From Phenylobacterium sp. (GTDB lineage Bacteria > Pseudomonadota > Alphaproteobacteria > Caulobacterales > Caulobacteraceae), in NCBI GenBank assembly GCA_018001015.1, contig JAGNIV010000016.1, positions 18,526-82,525 on the forward strand: 64,000 nucleotides of DNA. Direction: 5' to 3'. The translations under genes and the position numbers were made by a program. This document shows positions 26,580-36,515 of the stretch, in pieces. Position 1 is the first letter of the stretch, and each line of letters begins with the position of its first letter. The notes beneath the pieces were generated by a model, which saw nothing but the letters and a program-made list of their open reading frames with translations, searched no databases and was not told where the DNA came from.

Positions 26580-27770
26580 CTAGTGGCCGCCGCCCTGGAG
26601 GGCGATCCAACCGTTCACCCCGATGTAGACGCCGATCAGCAGGATCACCACGCCTGAAACGAAGGGCGCCTTACGCACGATCTCGCCGAAGCCGCTCCAA
26701 CGCTTGGAGACATGTTTCACGCTCAGCGCGGCGATCACGCCAGAGGTCACCATCGTTAGGGCAAGGCCAATGCTGAAGCACAGCACAAGCACCGCGCCCA
26801 GCGCCACCTGCTTGAGCTGCAAGCAGAGCAGCAGGACGGTGATTGCGCCTGGGCACGGGATCAGCCCGCCGGTGAGGCCGAACATCACGATCTGACCGGT
26901 GGTCACGTTCTGGTCGGCGAAGCGGCGTCGGATGTCATTGGCGTGGGCCAGCTCGTGGGCGTCCTGGTAGCCAGCGGCGACGTCGAGGCCGCGCAACTCC
27001 TCGTGCATATGGTCGTGGCCGCCATGGTCGTGCTCGACGAAGGCGACATCGTAGTGGTGGCCGTGGTCGCCGTGCGAAAGCGTCACCCGCGCCATGAACT
27101 CATGCGGCTCTGGGATTTCCTGCAGACTCTCCAGATAGCCGTCGCGGGTTACAAATCTGAACGCCTGCTTCGATCCGTCCGGCCGTTCGGTCTCCAGCGA
27201 GACCTGGCCCGCGCCCCAGTGATGGCCTGCCTCGACGAAAACTCGGAAGCGCGGCGGCACGCCGTCCTCGAACACCTCCAGGCGCAGCACGCCGTGACCG
27301 GTGTCGATGCGCGGGCTCCCGGCACGCGCGTGACCATGGTGGCCATGGTGATGATCGTCATGGCCATGCGGATGCGGATGATCATGGGAGTGCCCGTGAT
27401 CGTGATCGGCCACGGCGGCAAGCTGCTGCTCGCGCCGGCTACGCCAGAGCATCCACAGCGCCATGCCGACAATGATGACGCCGGAGGCGAGCTGGAAGTA
27501 CGGCTCGAAGGTTTCGCTGTCGACCCCGCGCCAGAGGTACATGCCCCCCAGCGCGATCACCCAAACGATCAGGGTGTGCGAGAGCGTCGCGCAGAGGCCC
27601 AGCAGCACCGCCTGCCGGATGGTCCCGCGCACGGCGATGATGAAGGCGGCCATCATGGTCTTGGAGTGGCCGGGCTCTAGACCGTGCAAGGCGCCGAGCA
27701 CGATAGCGCTCGGAATGAACAGCCACGCATGGGCCGTGCTTTGGGCGATCAGATCGGTGAATGGAGTCAT
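26580..27770 (-). CDS. rcnA: RcnA-type nickel/cobalt efflux protein (NicO family)
   Basis: 396 aa polytopic inner-membrane protein. The first helix region has GALHGLEPGHSKTMMAAFI, the NiCoT/NicO signature. A long His-rich loop (about residues 122-150, many HDH and HHHGHH motifs) is followed by an extra soluble insert. The second membrane half has FGLTGGLIPCPGAITVLLLC. It exports Ni2+/Co2+. It precedes its likely repressor gene rcnR by 9 bases and has an RcnR-like operator upstream. Confidence 0.93.
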   Translation of the reverse strand: MTPFTDLIAQSTAHAWLFIPSAIVLGALHGLEPGHSKTMMAAFIIAVRGTIRQAVLLGLCATLSHTLIVWVIALGGMYLWRGVDSETFEPYFQLASGVIIVGMALWMLWRSRREQQLAAVADHDHGHSHDHPHPHGHDDHHHGHHGHARAGSPRIDTGHGVLRLEVFEDGVPPRFRVFVEAGHHWGAGQVSLETERPDGSKQAFRFVTRDGYLESLQEIPEPHEFMARVTLSHGDHGHHYDVAFVEHDHGGHDHMHEELRGLDVAAGYQDAHELAHANDIRRRFADQNVTTGQIVMFGLTGGLIPCPGAITVLLLCLQLKQVALGAVLVLCFSIGLALTMVTSGVIAALSVKHVSKRWSGFGEIVRKAPFVSGVVILLIGVYIGVNGWIALQGGGH

Positions 27771-27806
27771 TTAGGGTCGCCGCGCAGACAGGTTTCTGCG
27801 CGTCCT

Positions 27807-27825
27807 TATCCTCCCAGGGGGGATA
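27807..27825 (-). promoter_or_regulatory. RcnR/CsoR-type operator upstream of rcnA
   Basis: TATCCTCCCAGGGGGGATA is a 9+1+9 dyad with one mismatch and a G6 tract, the form expected for RcnR/CsoR-family operators. It lies 37 bases upstream of the rcnA start. Confidence 0.7.
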
Positions 27826-27892
27826 TCCGCAAGCGCTGTGATTATGGCTGTGCGTTGTGTTCCGGTCAGTGGCCGATCTTCTCCAGAAGGAG

Positions 27893-29032
27893 TCAGGGCC
27901 GCGCGGCCGACACCTGAGGCAGACGTTCCGCTGGCGGAGCCTCGCGGCGCGAGAACGGCACGCCGTGGCGGCGCATGATCACGCGGGCCGGACGCTCTAC
28001 CAGATGATGGACAATCATCGCCGCGGGCAGGACTCCACCGAACATGACCAGCCACAGGGGCCAGGCCAGGGTTTCACCCGCCGCGGGCGCGAGGCGTTCG
28101 ACAGCCTTTCGAAACACAAGCTCCCAGGGGATGCACACCATGTAGACGGCGAAACTGACTTCACCGAGATAGACCCAGACCGGCGACGTCAGAAGCTTGG
28201 ACCCACTCGTCGTCAGGCTTGCCAAGCTCAGGATCAAGGTGCCGAACAACCACACCGTGAACCAGTCCGGCGCCCCAAGGACGGTCGCCCCAACGATGGC
28301 TGCGAGGCTGCCTGCCAAGCCGAGCACCGCGGCGCGCTTGGTCGGCATGACATCGGCCCGCCAGAGAAGCCAGATTGCGCAGCCAAGCGCGAAGCAGGGC
28401 ACGATCCGAAGCGCGCCCCAGAGGATCGTGGCCCTCGTGAGGGGGAAACCTGCCAGGTGCTCGAAGCCCACGTTGAGGACCAACGCAAGCAGCGCCGCAA
28501 GCGCGGCGGCGAGGCGCGGCCGGTCCCGCAGACGCCAGAACACGGCCGCGAAGGCCGGGAAAGCCAGATAGGCGAACCACTCGGCGGAGATGGACCAAGA
28601 GGGATGGTTCCAACCGCCCTGCGGCGCCAGACCCCACGCCTGAGTCAAGGTCAGGTGGGCCGGGATCGACGCCCAGACCACGACCTGCTCGCCGGCGTTC
28701 ACACCCGCCAGGCTGGCAGCGCCAATGAGGACGGCGAGGCCGAGCAGCGTGGCTATGTGGACCGGGTAGATCCGGGCCAGCCTCGCCCAGAGGAACCCGG
28801 CGTAGTTGAACCGCCCCTCGCCATGAGCCGCCATGTAGACGTGGCTCAGGATGAAGCCGGAGAGAACGAAGAACAACTCGACTCCCAGGTAACCTTTGGC
28901 CACCAGGGCGGGCGTGCCCAGTCCCAGGCTCGGCGTGTAGTGGAAGGCGACAACCCAGAGCGCCGCGAAAAACCGCATGGCCGTGAGGGGCTTGATATTG
29001 GCTGGCATGCTGGGCTCCGATCGCGGCGCCAT
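27893..29032 (-). CDS. Acyltransferase 3 (OafA/YrhL) membrane protein
   Basis: 379 aa, about ten membrane helices. It has the family N-terminus IKPLTAMRFFAALWVVAFHY with the conserved His, and LFFVLSGFILSHVY. These enzymes O-acetylate surface or envelope glycans. Two starts are possible: ATG 29032 (GGAAGG upstream) or ATG 29008 (GGAG upstream). It is upstream of rcnA in the same direction but has no metal link; cargo or a surface modifier. Confidence 0.88.
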   Translation of the reverse strand: MAPRSEPSMPANIKPLTAMRFFAALWVVAFHYTPSLGLGTPALVAKGYLGVELFFVLSGFILSHVYMAAHGEGRFNYAGFLWARLARIYPVHIATLLGLAVLIGAASLAGVNAGEQVVVWASIPAHLTLTQAWGLAPQGGWNHPSWSISAEWFAYLAFPAFAAVFWRLRDRPRLAAALAALLALVLNVGFEHLAGFPLTRATILWGALRIVPCFALGCAIWLLWRADVMPTKRAAVLGLAGSLAAIVGATVLGAPDWFTVWLFGTLILSLASLTTSGSKLLTSPVWVYLGEVSFAVYMVCIPWELVFRKAVERLAPAAGETLAWPLWLVMFGGVLPAAMIVHHLVERPARVIMRRHGVPFSRREAPPAERLPQVSAARP

Positions 29033-29149
29033 CGTGCCCTTCCGATCCTAACATTCAGCAAATGCTGGCCAGCCGAGCCGCCAGGCTGACAGGTGGCGCC
29101 AGCACTTCCGGGACAAGGCACAGTAGATCCCTGTCGTCTTCACTCTGCT

Positions 29150-29182
29150 GACGGTTGACCTGCTTGCGGCAGGCCAACCGTC
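29150..29182. terminator. Hairpin downstream of the cus operon
   Basis: GACGGTTG (29150-29157) pairs with CAACCGTC (29175-29182); six more pairs follow one mismatch, leaving a 5-base loop. It lies 10 bases after the last cus gene. There is no U-run, so termination is plausible but not certain. Confidence 0.5.
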
Positions 29183-29191
29183 TGCGCGAGA

Positions 29192-29599
29192 TCACTGCTT
29201 TTGAATTGCGGTGATCTCGCCGGCGCCGCCCCCAAGCTTCAGATCGAACGCCACCTTGTCCCCAGCCTTGACCTGAGCCACCAGAGCCGGCGACGCTTTG
29301 AACCCCATGGTCATTGCCGGCCAGCCGGCCTCGGCGATGGGACCGTGATCCAGGGTGATGGTGTTGGTCGTGGAGTCGACGGCGGTGACCGTGCCTTGGC
29401 CCTTGGCCATCTTGGCGTCGGCGGGCATCGCCATCTTGCCCATATCACCCGCCGGCGCGGCCGAGGCTGGGGTGGTTGAGGCCGCCATCGCGGTCGCAGC
29501 CTCGGGGGGCGCGGCCGCCTGATCAGGGGCCGGCTTTCCACAGGAGGCCAGGCCTGCAGTCAGGGCCAGGGCGGTGGCCGTTGCGAGGATGAGCTTCAT
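29192..29599 (-). CDS. cusF: CusF-type copper/silver chaperone lipoprotein
   Basis: 135 aa. Lipoprotein signal with the lipobox LASC (Cys about 20), then an Ala/Pro/Met linker. The CusF domain (about 68-132) contains [11 protein letters not shown] with the Trp and two Met that bind Cu+/Ag+, and the IAEAGWPAM histidine neighbour DHGPI. It delivers metal to the CusCBA pump. ATGA overlap with cusA. Confidence 0.92.
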   Translation of the reverse strand: MKLILATATALALTAGLASCGKPAPDQAAAPPEAATAMAASTTPASAAPAGDMGKMAMPADAKMAKGQGTVTAVDSTTNTITLDHGPIAEAGWPAMTMGFKASPALVAQVKAGDKVAFDLKLGGGAGEITAIQKQ

Positions 29600-32500
29600 G
29601 GGAATTCTCCTTGGGTTGAAGCGGTCGGGGAAAGGTTGGTTAGACGCCGTCTGCGGAGCAGCAGGTAGCCAGCCGGGATCACCAGCATCGACAACAGCGG
29701 CGCGGTGAGCATGCCGCCGATCATCGGGGCGGCGATGCGGCTCATGACTTCGGATCCTGCGCCATGCCCCACAAGGATAGGGGCCAAGCCGGCCAGGATG
29801 ACCGCCACGGTCATGGCCTTTGGCCTCACGCGCAGGAGAGCGCCTTGGCGCACCGCGGCTTCCACGTCCTTCTGGCTCGGGCTTGGTCCGCGTTCGGCGA
29901 GCGCGTGCTTGAGGTAGATCAGCATCACAACGCCGAACTCCGCCGACACGCCGGCCAGGGCGATGAAGCCTACGCCGGTCGCGACGGATTGATGGAAGCC
30001 CAGCAGGTAGAGCGTCCAGATCCCGCCCGTCAGGGCGAAGGGCAAGGTCGCCATGATCAAGGCGGCCTCATCGAAGCGGCCGAACGTGACGTAGAGCAGG
30101 ACGAAGATGATCAGCAGGGTCGCCGGAACCACCAGCTTGAGCCTTTCGGCGGCGCGCTGGAGGTATTCAAACTGGCCCGAATAGGCGACCGAGACGCCTG
30201 GGGGGAGCTTCACCTTCTGAGCGACCGCCTGCTGCAGATCCTTGACCACCGCCGTGAGATCTCGCCCTCGCACGTCAACATAGACCCAGGTCGAGGGCCG
30301 AGCATTCTCGGTCTTGAGCATCGGCGGTCCCTCGACGATCTGGACCCTGGCGACCGTTCCCAGCGTGATCTGCTGGCCGCTCGGGGTCAGGATCGGGAGG
30401 CTGCGCAGCCCCTCAAGGCTGTCGCGGAGTTCCCGCGGATAGCGGACGCTGATGGGGTAGCGGGCGACGCCCTCAACCGTCTCACCGACCGTCTCGCCGC
30501 CCACGGCGCCGGAAATGATCGCCTGGACGTCGGCGATGTTAAGGCCGAAGCGTCCGGCCGCGGCGCGGTCGATGTCGACATCGACGTAGCGACCGCCTGT
30601 CAGCCGCTCGGCCAGGGCCGAACTGACCCCTGGCGTGGTCTTGGCGACGGCTTCGATGGCGGTGGCCACGCGATCAAGGTCCGCGAGGTTGGCGCCAGAC
30701 ACCTTCACGCCGATCGGACTCTTGATGCCTGTGGCCAGCATGTCGATGCGGTTGCGGATCGGGGGCACCCAGACATTGGCCAAGCCGGGGACCTTGACCG
30801 CCCGATCGAGTTCATCGACCAGCTTGTCGGGAGTCATTCCGGCGCGCCACTGATCGCGCGGCTTGAACTGGATTGTGGTCTCGAACATCTCGAGCGGGGC
30901 CGGATCGGTGGCCGTCTCCGCGCGCCCCGCCTTCCCGAACACCGTGCTGACCTCCGGGACGGTCATGATCAGCCGGTCGGTCCGCTGCAGCAATTCCGAC
31001 GCTTTCGCAGCGGAAATCCCAGGCAAGGCGGACGGCATGTAGAGTAGGTCGCCTTCGTCCATGTGCGGGATGAACTCGCCTCCCAGCTGGCTGAGCGGCC
31101 AGGCCGTGGTGGCGAAGGCCAGGAGGGCGACGAGGAGGGTGCTCCTCGGGCGGCGCATAACCCAATTGAGCGCCGGCCTGTAAAGGGCCGTCAGCCAGCG
31201 GTTCACCGGATTGGCGTTCTCGGCCGGGATCCGGCCGCGGATAAGATAGCCCATCAAGACCGGGGCCAGGGTGACCGACAGGATGGCCGCGCCGGCCATG
31301 GCGTAGCTCTTGGTGAAGGCCAGCGGCGCGAACAGGCGACCCTCCTGGGCCTGGAGGGCGAAGACCGGCACGAAGGACAGTGTGATGATCAACAGGCTCA
31401 GGAACAGGGCGGGACCAACCTCCACAGCGGCTTCCGTGACGATCCTCCAGCGCTCCTGGTCAGTCATCTTCTGACCCGGGTTCTCATACTCCCAGCGCTC
31501 TAGATGTTTGTGAGCGTTCTCGATCATCACCACGGCGGCGTCGACCATGGCGCCAATGGCGATGGCGATGCCGCCTAGCGACATGATGTTGGCGTTGACG
31601 CCCTGGAGCCGCATGACGACGAAGGCGAAGAGCACACCGAGCGGAAGGGTCAAGATGACCACAAGGGCGGAGCGCATGTGCCAAAGGAAGAGAGCGCAGA
31701 CGAGCGCCACCACGACAAATTCCTCGGCCAGTTTGCTGGTGAGGTTCTCAATCGCCCGATCGATCAACTGCGAGCGATCGTAAGTGGTGACGACTTCGAC
31801 ACCGGCCGGCAGGCTTCGCTTCAGTTCCTGGAGCTTGCCCTTGACGGCCGCGATGGTCGCGCGGGCGTTCTTGCCCGAGCGCAGGATCACCACGCCGCCA
31901 GCGACCTCGCCCTGGCCGTTGAGCTCGGCGACGCCCCGGCGCATCTCCGGACCGATCTGCAGGGTGGCTACGTCGCCAAGCGTGATCGCGATGCCCCCGG
32001 CGGCGGTGCGCAAAGGAATGGCGCGAAAGTCGTCGAGAGTCCGCAGGTAGCCGGAAGCACGGACCATGTACTCGGCCTCGCCCATTTCCAGCACCGAGCC
32101 ACCAGATTCCTGATTGGCGCGCTGGATGGCGTCGACGGCTTGGTTGTGGGTGACGCCATATGCGGCGAGCTTCACCGGGTCGAGGACCACCTGATACTGG
32201 CGGACCATGCCGCCGATGCTCGCGACCTCGGCCACGCCTGGAAGGGTCTTCAATTCATAGCGCAGGAACCAGTCCTGCAGACCCCGGAGCTGGGAAAGAT
32301 CATGACGGCCGGTCTTGTCGATCAGGGCGTACTCGTAGATCCAGCCGACGCCGGTGGCATCGGGTCCGAGCGCGGGCCTGGCTGAGGCCGGCAGGCGGCT
32401 CTGGACCTGGTTCAGGTACTCCAGAACCCGCGAGCGGGCCCAATAAAGGTCTGTTCCGTCCTCAAACAGCACATAGACGAAGCTGTCGCCGAAGAAGGAA

Positions 32501-32754
32501 TATCCGCGCACCGTCTTGGCGCCAGGCACGGAGAGCATGGTGGTGGTCAAGGGGTAGGTGACTTGGTTCTCGACGATCTGGGGGGCTTGGCCAGGGTAGG
32601 AGGTGCGGATGATCACCTGCACGTCGGAGAGGTCGGGTAACGCATCGACCGGAGTGGATCGCACCGCCCACACGCCGACGGCGACCAGGCCAAGGGTGGC
32701 GAGCAGGACAAAGAACCGCGCTCTCACGGACGCGCGGATGAGGGCGGCGATCAT
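29596..32754 (-). CDS. cusA: CusA-type Cu+/Ag+ RND pump
   Basis: 1052 aa from ATG 32754 (ATGA with the cusB stop); the frame to 32895 is spurious. HME-RND features are [60 protein letters not shown] and [16 protein letters not shown]. The helix-4 and cleft motifs match the monovalent (CusA/SilA) group rather than CzcA. It pumps Cu+/Ag+ from the periplasm or cytoplasm through CusC. Confidence 0.95.
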   Translation of the reverse strand: MIAALIRASVRARFFVLLATLGLVAVGVWAVRSTPVDALPDLSDVQVIIRTSYPGQAPQIVENQVTYPLTTTMLSVPGAKTVRGYSFFGDSFVYVLFEDGTDLYWARSRVLEYLNQVQSRLPASARPALGPDATGVGWIYEYALIDKTGRHDLSQLRGLQDWFLRYELKTLPGVAEVASIGGMVRQYQVVLDPVKLAAYGVTHNQAVDAIQRANQESGGSVLEMGEAEYMVRASGYLRTLDDFRAIPLRTAAGGIAITLGDVATLQIGPEMRRGVAELNGQGEVAGGVVILRSGKNARATIAAVKGKLQELKRSLPAGVEVVTTYDRSQLIDRAIENLTSKLAEEFVVVALVCALFLWHMRSALVVILTLPLGVLFAFVVMRLQGVNANIMSLGGIAIAIGAMVDAAVVMIENAHKHLERWEYENPGQKMTDQERWRIVTEAAVEVGPALFLSLLIITLSFVPVFALQAQEGRLFAPLAFTKSYAMAGAAILSVTLAPVLMGYLIRGRIPAENANPVNRWLTALYRPALNWVMRRPRSTLLVALLAFATTAWPLSQLGGEFIPHMDEGDLLYMPSALPGISAAKASELLQRTDRLIMTVPEVSTVFGKAGRAETATDPAPLEMFETTIQFKPRDQWRAGMTPDKLVDELDRAVKVPGLANVWVPPIRNRIDMLATGIKSPIGVKVSGANLADLDRVATAIEAVAKTTPGVSSALAERLTGGRYVDVDIDRAAAGRFGLNIADVQAIISGAVGGETVGETVEGVARYPISVRYPRELRDSLEGLRSLPILTPSGQQITLGTVARVQIVEGPPMLKTENARPSTWVYVDVRGRDLTAVVKDLQQAVAQKVKLPPGVSVAYSGQFEYLQRAAERLKLVVPATLLIIFVLLYVTFGRFDEAALIMATLPFALTGGIWTLYLLGFHQSVATGVGFIALAGVSAEFGVVMLIYLKHALAERGPSPSQKDVEAAVRQGALLRVRPKAMTVAVILAGLAPILVGHGAGSEVMSRIAAPMIGGMLTAPLLSMLVIPAGYLLLRRRRLTNLSPTASTQGEFP

Positions 32755-34232
32755 TGGCCACCCGCCCGGCTGATGCGGCGCAGAGTCGGACCCGTGGGCG
32801 TCTGTTCGAAGCCGAAGCGGACCTGGTCGCCGACCTTGTAGCCTCGCACCAGGCCTGGGTCCTCCATGCGGAAGGTCATGGTCATGGCGGGCCACCGCAG
32901 GGCGGGAACCGGTCGGTGCGATAGGGTTATCTTGTCGCTGGCCACCTGCTCAATCCGCCCAATCGTCTCGTAGGTCGCGGCGACAGCCGGTCTGCCCGGC
33001 TCCGTCGCTTCCGCGCCCATGAGGCGGGGTTGTACGCCAGACAGGCTGGCCTCCGAGTCGATCAGGAACTGTCCGGAGGCGACCACCTTTTCGCCCTCGG
33101 AAAGACCGCCAAGCACCTCCGTCTTGCCGCCGGCCTCGCGGCCAATGCGGATCTCGGCGGGGAGGTAGCGACCACCGGGTTGCGCGATCATCACCAAGGT
33201 GCGCCTACCGGTCCGGATGACCGCCTCGGAAGGCACAAGGAGCGCCGGTTCGTCAGGCCCGCCAAGTTGGACGGTGGCGAACATCCCCGGGCGTAGCCGC
33301 CCGCCGCGATTGGGCAGCTCCACGCGAACCGTCAGGGTGCGGCTCTCGGCGTTGGCCTGCGGCAGGATGGCCGAGACGTGGCCGGAGAAGATCTCCCCAG
33401 GGAAGGCCGACAGCGTGGCGGTCACGCTTTGCCCCACCCGGACTTGCCCGGCGAGCGCTTCGGGCATGGCGGCGTTAAGCCAGATTTGGGAGAGGCCGTT
33501 CACTTCGGCCAGGGTTTGGCCGGCCGACACGGTCATGCCGTTTCGGACGTTGAGGGTCTTGATCACACCCCCCGTCGGCGTAGTCACCGTGACGACCGTC
33601 TGTGGTCGGCCGGAATGCTCGATCTGCGCCACGGTCGCCGGCGGCATGCCCAGCAGCAGTAGCCTTTGCCGGGCCGCGGAGGTCAGCGCGGTGTCACCCG
33701 TGCGCCGGACGGCCAGGAACTCACTCTGCGCGCCGCCCCATTCGGGGACCAGGATGTCGGCCAGGCGAGCGCCCGCCGCGACGATGTCGCCAGGAGCGCG
33801 GCTATAGGTCCGCTGCACGAAGCCGGCGGCCTTGGCCTGAACGATGGCGACGTCACGCTCGTTGAATTCCAGAGACCCTGCGACAGTGGCGTCAGTGGAA
33901 AGGGATCCGCGCTGGAGGCTCGCCAAGCGCACGCCCAGGTTCTGGATCCTCGCCGGATCGATCACGACGCCCGCGCCGTTCGCCTCCCCCCCTGCCCCGG
34001 CGTATTTCGGCACGAGTTGCATGTCCATGAAGGGCGACTTCCCCGGCTTGTCAAAGTGCTGAGCCGGAACCATCGGATCGTACCAGTAGAGAACTTGGCG
34101 ACCCGCAGGCTCGCTGGCTGCGGGCCTGTCCGGGCCAAGCTTCGCAAGGCCAAATCCTGCGGCGGCCGCAAGGGCGGCGATCACGACGCCGCCCACGGCA
34201 AGTCGGGTGTTCGATGAAGACCGAGCGGTCAT
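32751..34232 (-). CDS. cusB: CusB adaptor with fused C-terminal CusF domain
   Basis: 493 aa. An N-terminal anchor (about 12-28) is followed by the heavy-metal-binding domain [20 protein letters not shown] and the [10 protein letters not shown] Met segment. The central adaptor domains follow. The last 75 residues are a CusF-like domain ([17 protein letters not shown]). So this adaptor carries its own chaperone domain in addition to the separate CusF encoded downstream. ATGA overlaps at both ends. Confidence 0.94.
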   Translation of the reverse strand: MTARSSSNTRLAVGGVVIAALAAAAGFGLAKLGPDRPAASEPAGRQVLYWYDPMVPAQHFDKPGKSPFMDMQLVPKYAGAGGEANGAGVVIDPARIQNLGVRLASLQRGSLSTDATVAGSLEFNERDVAIVQAKAAGFVQRTYSRAPGDIVAAGARLADILVPEWGGAQSEFLAVRRTGDTALTSAARQRLLLLGMPPATVAQIEHSGRPQTVVTVTTPTGGVIKTLNVRNGMTVSAGQTLAEVNGLSQIWLNAAMPEALAGQVRVGQSVTATLSAFPGEIFSGHVSAILPQANAESRTLTVRVELPNRGGRLRPGMFATVQLGGPDEPALLVPSEAVIRTGRRTLVMIAQPGGRYLPAEIRIGREAGGKTEVLGGLSEGEKVVASGQFLIDSEASLSGVQPRLMGAEATEPGRPAVAATYETIGRIEQVASDKITLSHRPVPALRWPAMTMTFRMEDPGLVRGYKVGDQVRFGFEQTPTGPTLRRISRAGGQ

Positions 34233-35473
34233 TGATCATCACTCCCATACAAGAGGCTCAGGCGGGCCGCGTCCGTCGCGACAGCCGCCTCACGGTCCAA
34301 AAGGGTGAGCTGAGCGTTCGCCAATTGGGTGAAGGCCTGAACGACATCGGTCAGGCCCGCTCGACCGGCGCCGTAGCTGGCGGTTTCAAGGTCGGCGCGC
34401 TGCTTGGCCAAGGGGACGAGCACATCCAAGGATCGTCGCCACTGATCGTGGTGCATCAGATGCTCAGCAAGGCCGCTTTCAAGCTGAGCGACGATCTCGC
34501 GCCGTGCAGCCTCACGCTCGGCGCGGGCCTGGCCTGCGTCGGCCACCTTGCTCGCGATGATCGGATCCTGACGCCGGGAGGCGAAGATCGGCAGGCTGAT
34601 CGTCACGCCCGCCGAAACCATGTCACCGAACATCGGATCGCGCCGTTGATAGGCGAGTTCCCAGCTCCAGTCGGGTCGCCTGCCCGCCTGGGCGAGCTCG
34701 ACGTCAGTCTCGGCCTGGCGGGTCATGGCGTCCTGCGCGCCCAGCCGAGGGTTGCGCTCAATCGCCGCTCTCAGTGCACCGGGGTCCACCTCGAAGCTTG
34801 GGACCGGACCCGCGACGTCGGCGTCGGGATCCCCCGTCCAGCGGACAAGCTCGGCGCGGGATCGGCCGACTATGGCGACCAGTTCGCTCCGGCGATCTTC
34901 CAGGTCCGCCCGCATCTGTTGCGCCTCAAGGGGTTGGGCGGGCCGCGCCCCACCGGAGGCGACGGCGGACGATGTGGCCCTCCAGAGGGGAGCCAGGCCG
35001 GCCAGGAGGTCATCAAGGGCTTTTAGTCGGGCCTTGGCGTAGTTGAGATCTATCCACGCCACCGCGGCGCCCACATGAACCTCGCGGAGGCTCACACGCT
35101 CGGCGGCGCCGGCAGCGGCTATCGCTGTTCCCGCCTTGGCGCGTTCCGCCGACCGTTTGGCGCCGTTCGGCACGTCTTGGACGAAGCCCATCCTGGCCAT
35201 CGTCATGCTGTCGCCATTGAAGCGACCAGCCGGCGGACCCGAGATCGGAAAGTTTTCCACGCTCAATGCCAGCTTGGGATCTGGCAGCGAGCCGGCCGCG
35301 CGCGCAGCGGCGCGGGCGCTGTCCATCTGCAGCGAACGCGCTTGCAGATCTGGGGAGGACGTCTCGGCGGTCGCTAAAGCGGCGGCATAGGTAAGAGGCG
35401 CGGCGTGACTCACCGAGCTGGCGGCGAGCGCGCCGAGTGCTGACAAGCTGGCGGCGATCTTGGAAAGGACCAT
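34229..35473 (-). CDS. cusC: CusC/TolC-family outer-membrane channel
   Basis: 414 aa. Signal peptide (ends near SVSHAA), then TolC-type helices with LPDPKLALSVENFPISGPPA and YGAGRAGLTDVVQAFTQLAN. AGGA precedes ATG 35473. Outer-membrane duct of the CusCBA pump. First gene of the cus set proper, downstream of a small Cys/Met-rich gene. Confidence 0.93.
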   Translation of the reverse strand: MVLSKIAASLSALGALAASSVSHAAPLTYAAALATAETSSPDLQARSLQMDSARAAARAAGSLPDPKLALSVENFPISGPPAGRFNGDSMTMARMGFVQDVPNGAKRSAERAKAGTAIAAAGAAERVSLREVHVGAAVAWIDLNYAKARLKALDDLLAGLAPLWRATSSAVASGGARPAQPLEAQQMRADLEDRRSELVAIVGRSRAELVRWTGDPDADVAGPVPSFEVDPGALRAAIERNPRLGAQDAMTRQAETDVELAQAGRRPDWSWELAYQRRDPMFGDMVSAGVTISLPIFASRRQDPIIASKVADAGQARAEREAARREIVAQLESGLAEHLMHHDQWRRSLDVLVPLAKQRADLETASYGAGRAGLTDVVQAFTQLANAQLTLLDREAAVATDAARLSLLYGSDDQ

Positions 35474-35517
35474 TGCTTTCGTCCTGAATGGAGAGGGGAT
35501 AACGACCCTGAGCCCGA

Positions 35518-35561
35518 TGATCAGCGACCGCGTGCGCTCACGCGCACGGTCAGGCTGATCA
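35518..35561. repeat. Long imperfect hairpin before cusC
   Basis: TGATCAGC (35518-35525) pairs with GCTGATCA (35554-35561); inside it GACCG and TGCGC pair with GCGCA and CGGTC. A second small hairpin, CCCGCG-CGAA-CGCGGG, follows at 35569-35584. Both lie between cusC and the upstream small gene, so an attenuator or terminator is possible. Confidence 0.5.
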
Positions 35562-35589
35562 GGGGCGTCCCGCGCGAACGCGGGCCAAT

Positions 35590-35958
35590 TCAGACGATGC
35601 TTCTAGGTGGTCGTTCCGCTCGAGGTGGCGCGAGTGCGTCCAGCGGCAGTGTCGTCGCCGCAACCAGACGCACGGACGCCGTGTGGGCGCTCCATTCGCT
35701 CGAGACCGGAAGGGGCGCTAGCAGGCCAAACATCGTGGCGCAGGCCTGGGCGCAGGCCTTGCTCGATTGAGGGGCCTTGTCGCCGTGATCGCAGCAGGGA
35801 TCGGGGGCGGCTTTCGCGTCGCCCGATACCTGAGCCATGGGCATTTCCATGCCGGCCATCTCTGAGCCGGCGTGGGAGCAGCGCTCCTGGGCGGCCGCAG
35901 CCGCCATCGGAGCGAGCAGCAGACCCATGACGGCCATAAGGGCGAGAAGCGCGCGCAT
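35590..35958 (-). CDS. Small Met/Cys/His-rich exported protein
   Basis: 122 aa. Signal peptide (about 1-23). The mature N-terminus is rich in metal ligands: CSHAGSEMAGMEMPM, then DPCCDHGD and KACAQACATM. It lies just upstream of cusCBAF in the same direction, and divergent from copC. No named family recognised. A periplasmic copper buffer is inferred from composition and position. Confidence 0.65.
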   Translation of the reverse strand: MRALLALMAVMGLLLAPMAAAAAQERCSHAGSEMAGMEMPMAQVSGDAKAAPDPCCDHGDKAPQSSKACAQACATMFGLLAPLPVSSEWSAHTASVRLVAATTLPLDALAPPRAERPPRSIV

Positions 35959-36146
35959 TCGAGTTCCAGTTAGTCCGGTCTTGGCGAAATGTCGATCAGC
36001 AGCCCCCCGCAGAAACGCTCTGGCACGCAGCGGCAGATCGCGGCGGGGCGCCTTGTCGCCGGAGCCACCTTTGGGCTCGGTGAGGGATGGTCGATCCTGT
36101 TGCGTATATTTGGCAGCTACCAGTTTCAGCCAATGGGATTTTGACG

Positions 36147-36512
36147 ATGCGTAGACACCTCACCTTCGCAGGCCTCGCCGCCAGCGCCGCCCTTCTCATC
36201 GCGGGCCAGGCCGCTGCTCATGCCCACCTGATGACATCGACCCCGGACGCCAACGCAACGGTCGCGACGCCTACGGTCATCAGCCTGACCTTCAACGAGA
36301 AGCTGACCCCCGCGTTTTCCAAGTTCGAACTCAGCATGCCCGCGATGAACGGCATGAAGGTCAAGATGAAGACGTCGGTCTCCAAGGACCACCTGACCAT
36401 CGTCGGAAAGCCGCAGGGCAAGCTGATGCCGGGCGCCTATGTGATCACCTGGCACGCGGCGTCCGACGACGGCCACAAGATGGACGGTGTCGTCCCCTTC
36501 ACGGTGAAGTAG
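36147..36512 (+). CDS. copC: CopC periplasmic copper-binding protein
   Basis: 121 aa from ATG 36147. Signal peptide ending at QAAA. The mature protein starts HAHLMTSTPDANAT, giving the N-terminal His ligand of CopC. It also has LTFNEKLTPAFSKFEL and VITWHAASDDGHKMDGVVPF with the conserved His/Asp ligands. It carries Cu2+ and works with CopD, whose gene follows 3 bases later. Confidence 0.95.
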   Translation: MRRHLTFAGLAASAALLIAGQAAAHAHLMTSTPDANATVATPTVISLTFNEKLTPAFSKFELSMPAMNGMKVKMKTSVSKDHLTIVGKPQGKLMPGAYVITWHAASDDGHKMDGVVPFTVK

Positions 36513-36515
36513 CGC

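Noticed and set aside
27857-29089. 410-codon plus-strand frame antisense to the acyltransferase
   Set aside because: Composition dominated by Arg, Gly and Gln; no motif; the minus-strand acyltransferase is clear.
29764-31047. 427-codon plus-strand frame antisense to cusA
   Set aside because: Typical antisense shadow; cusA on the other strand is complete and conserved.
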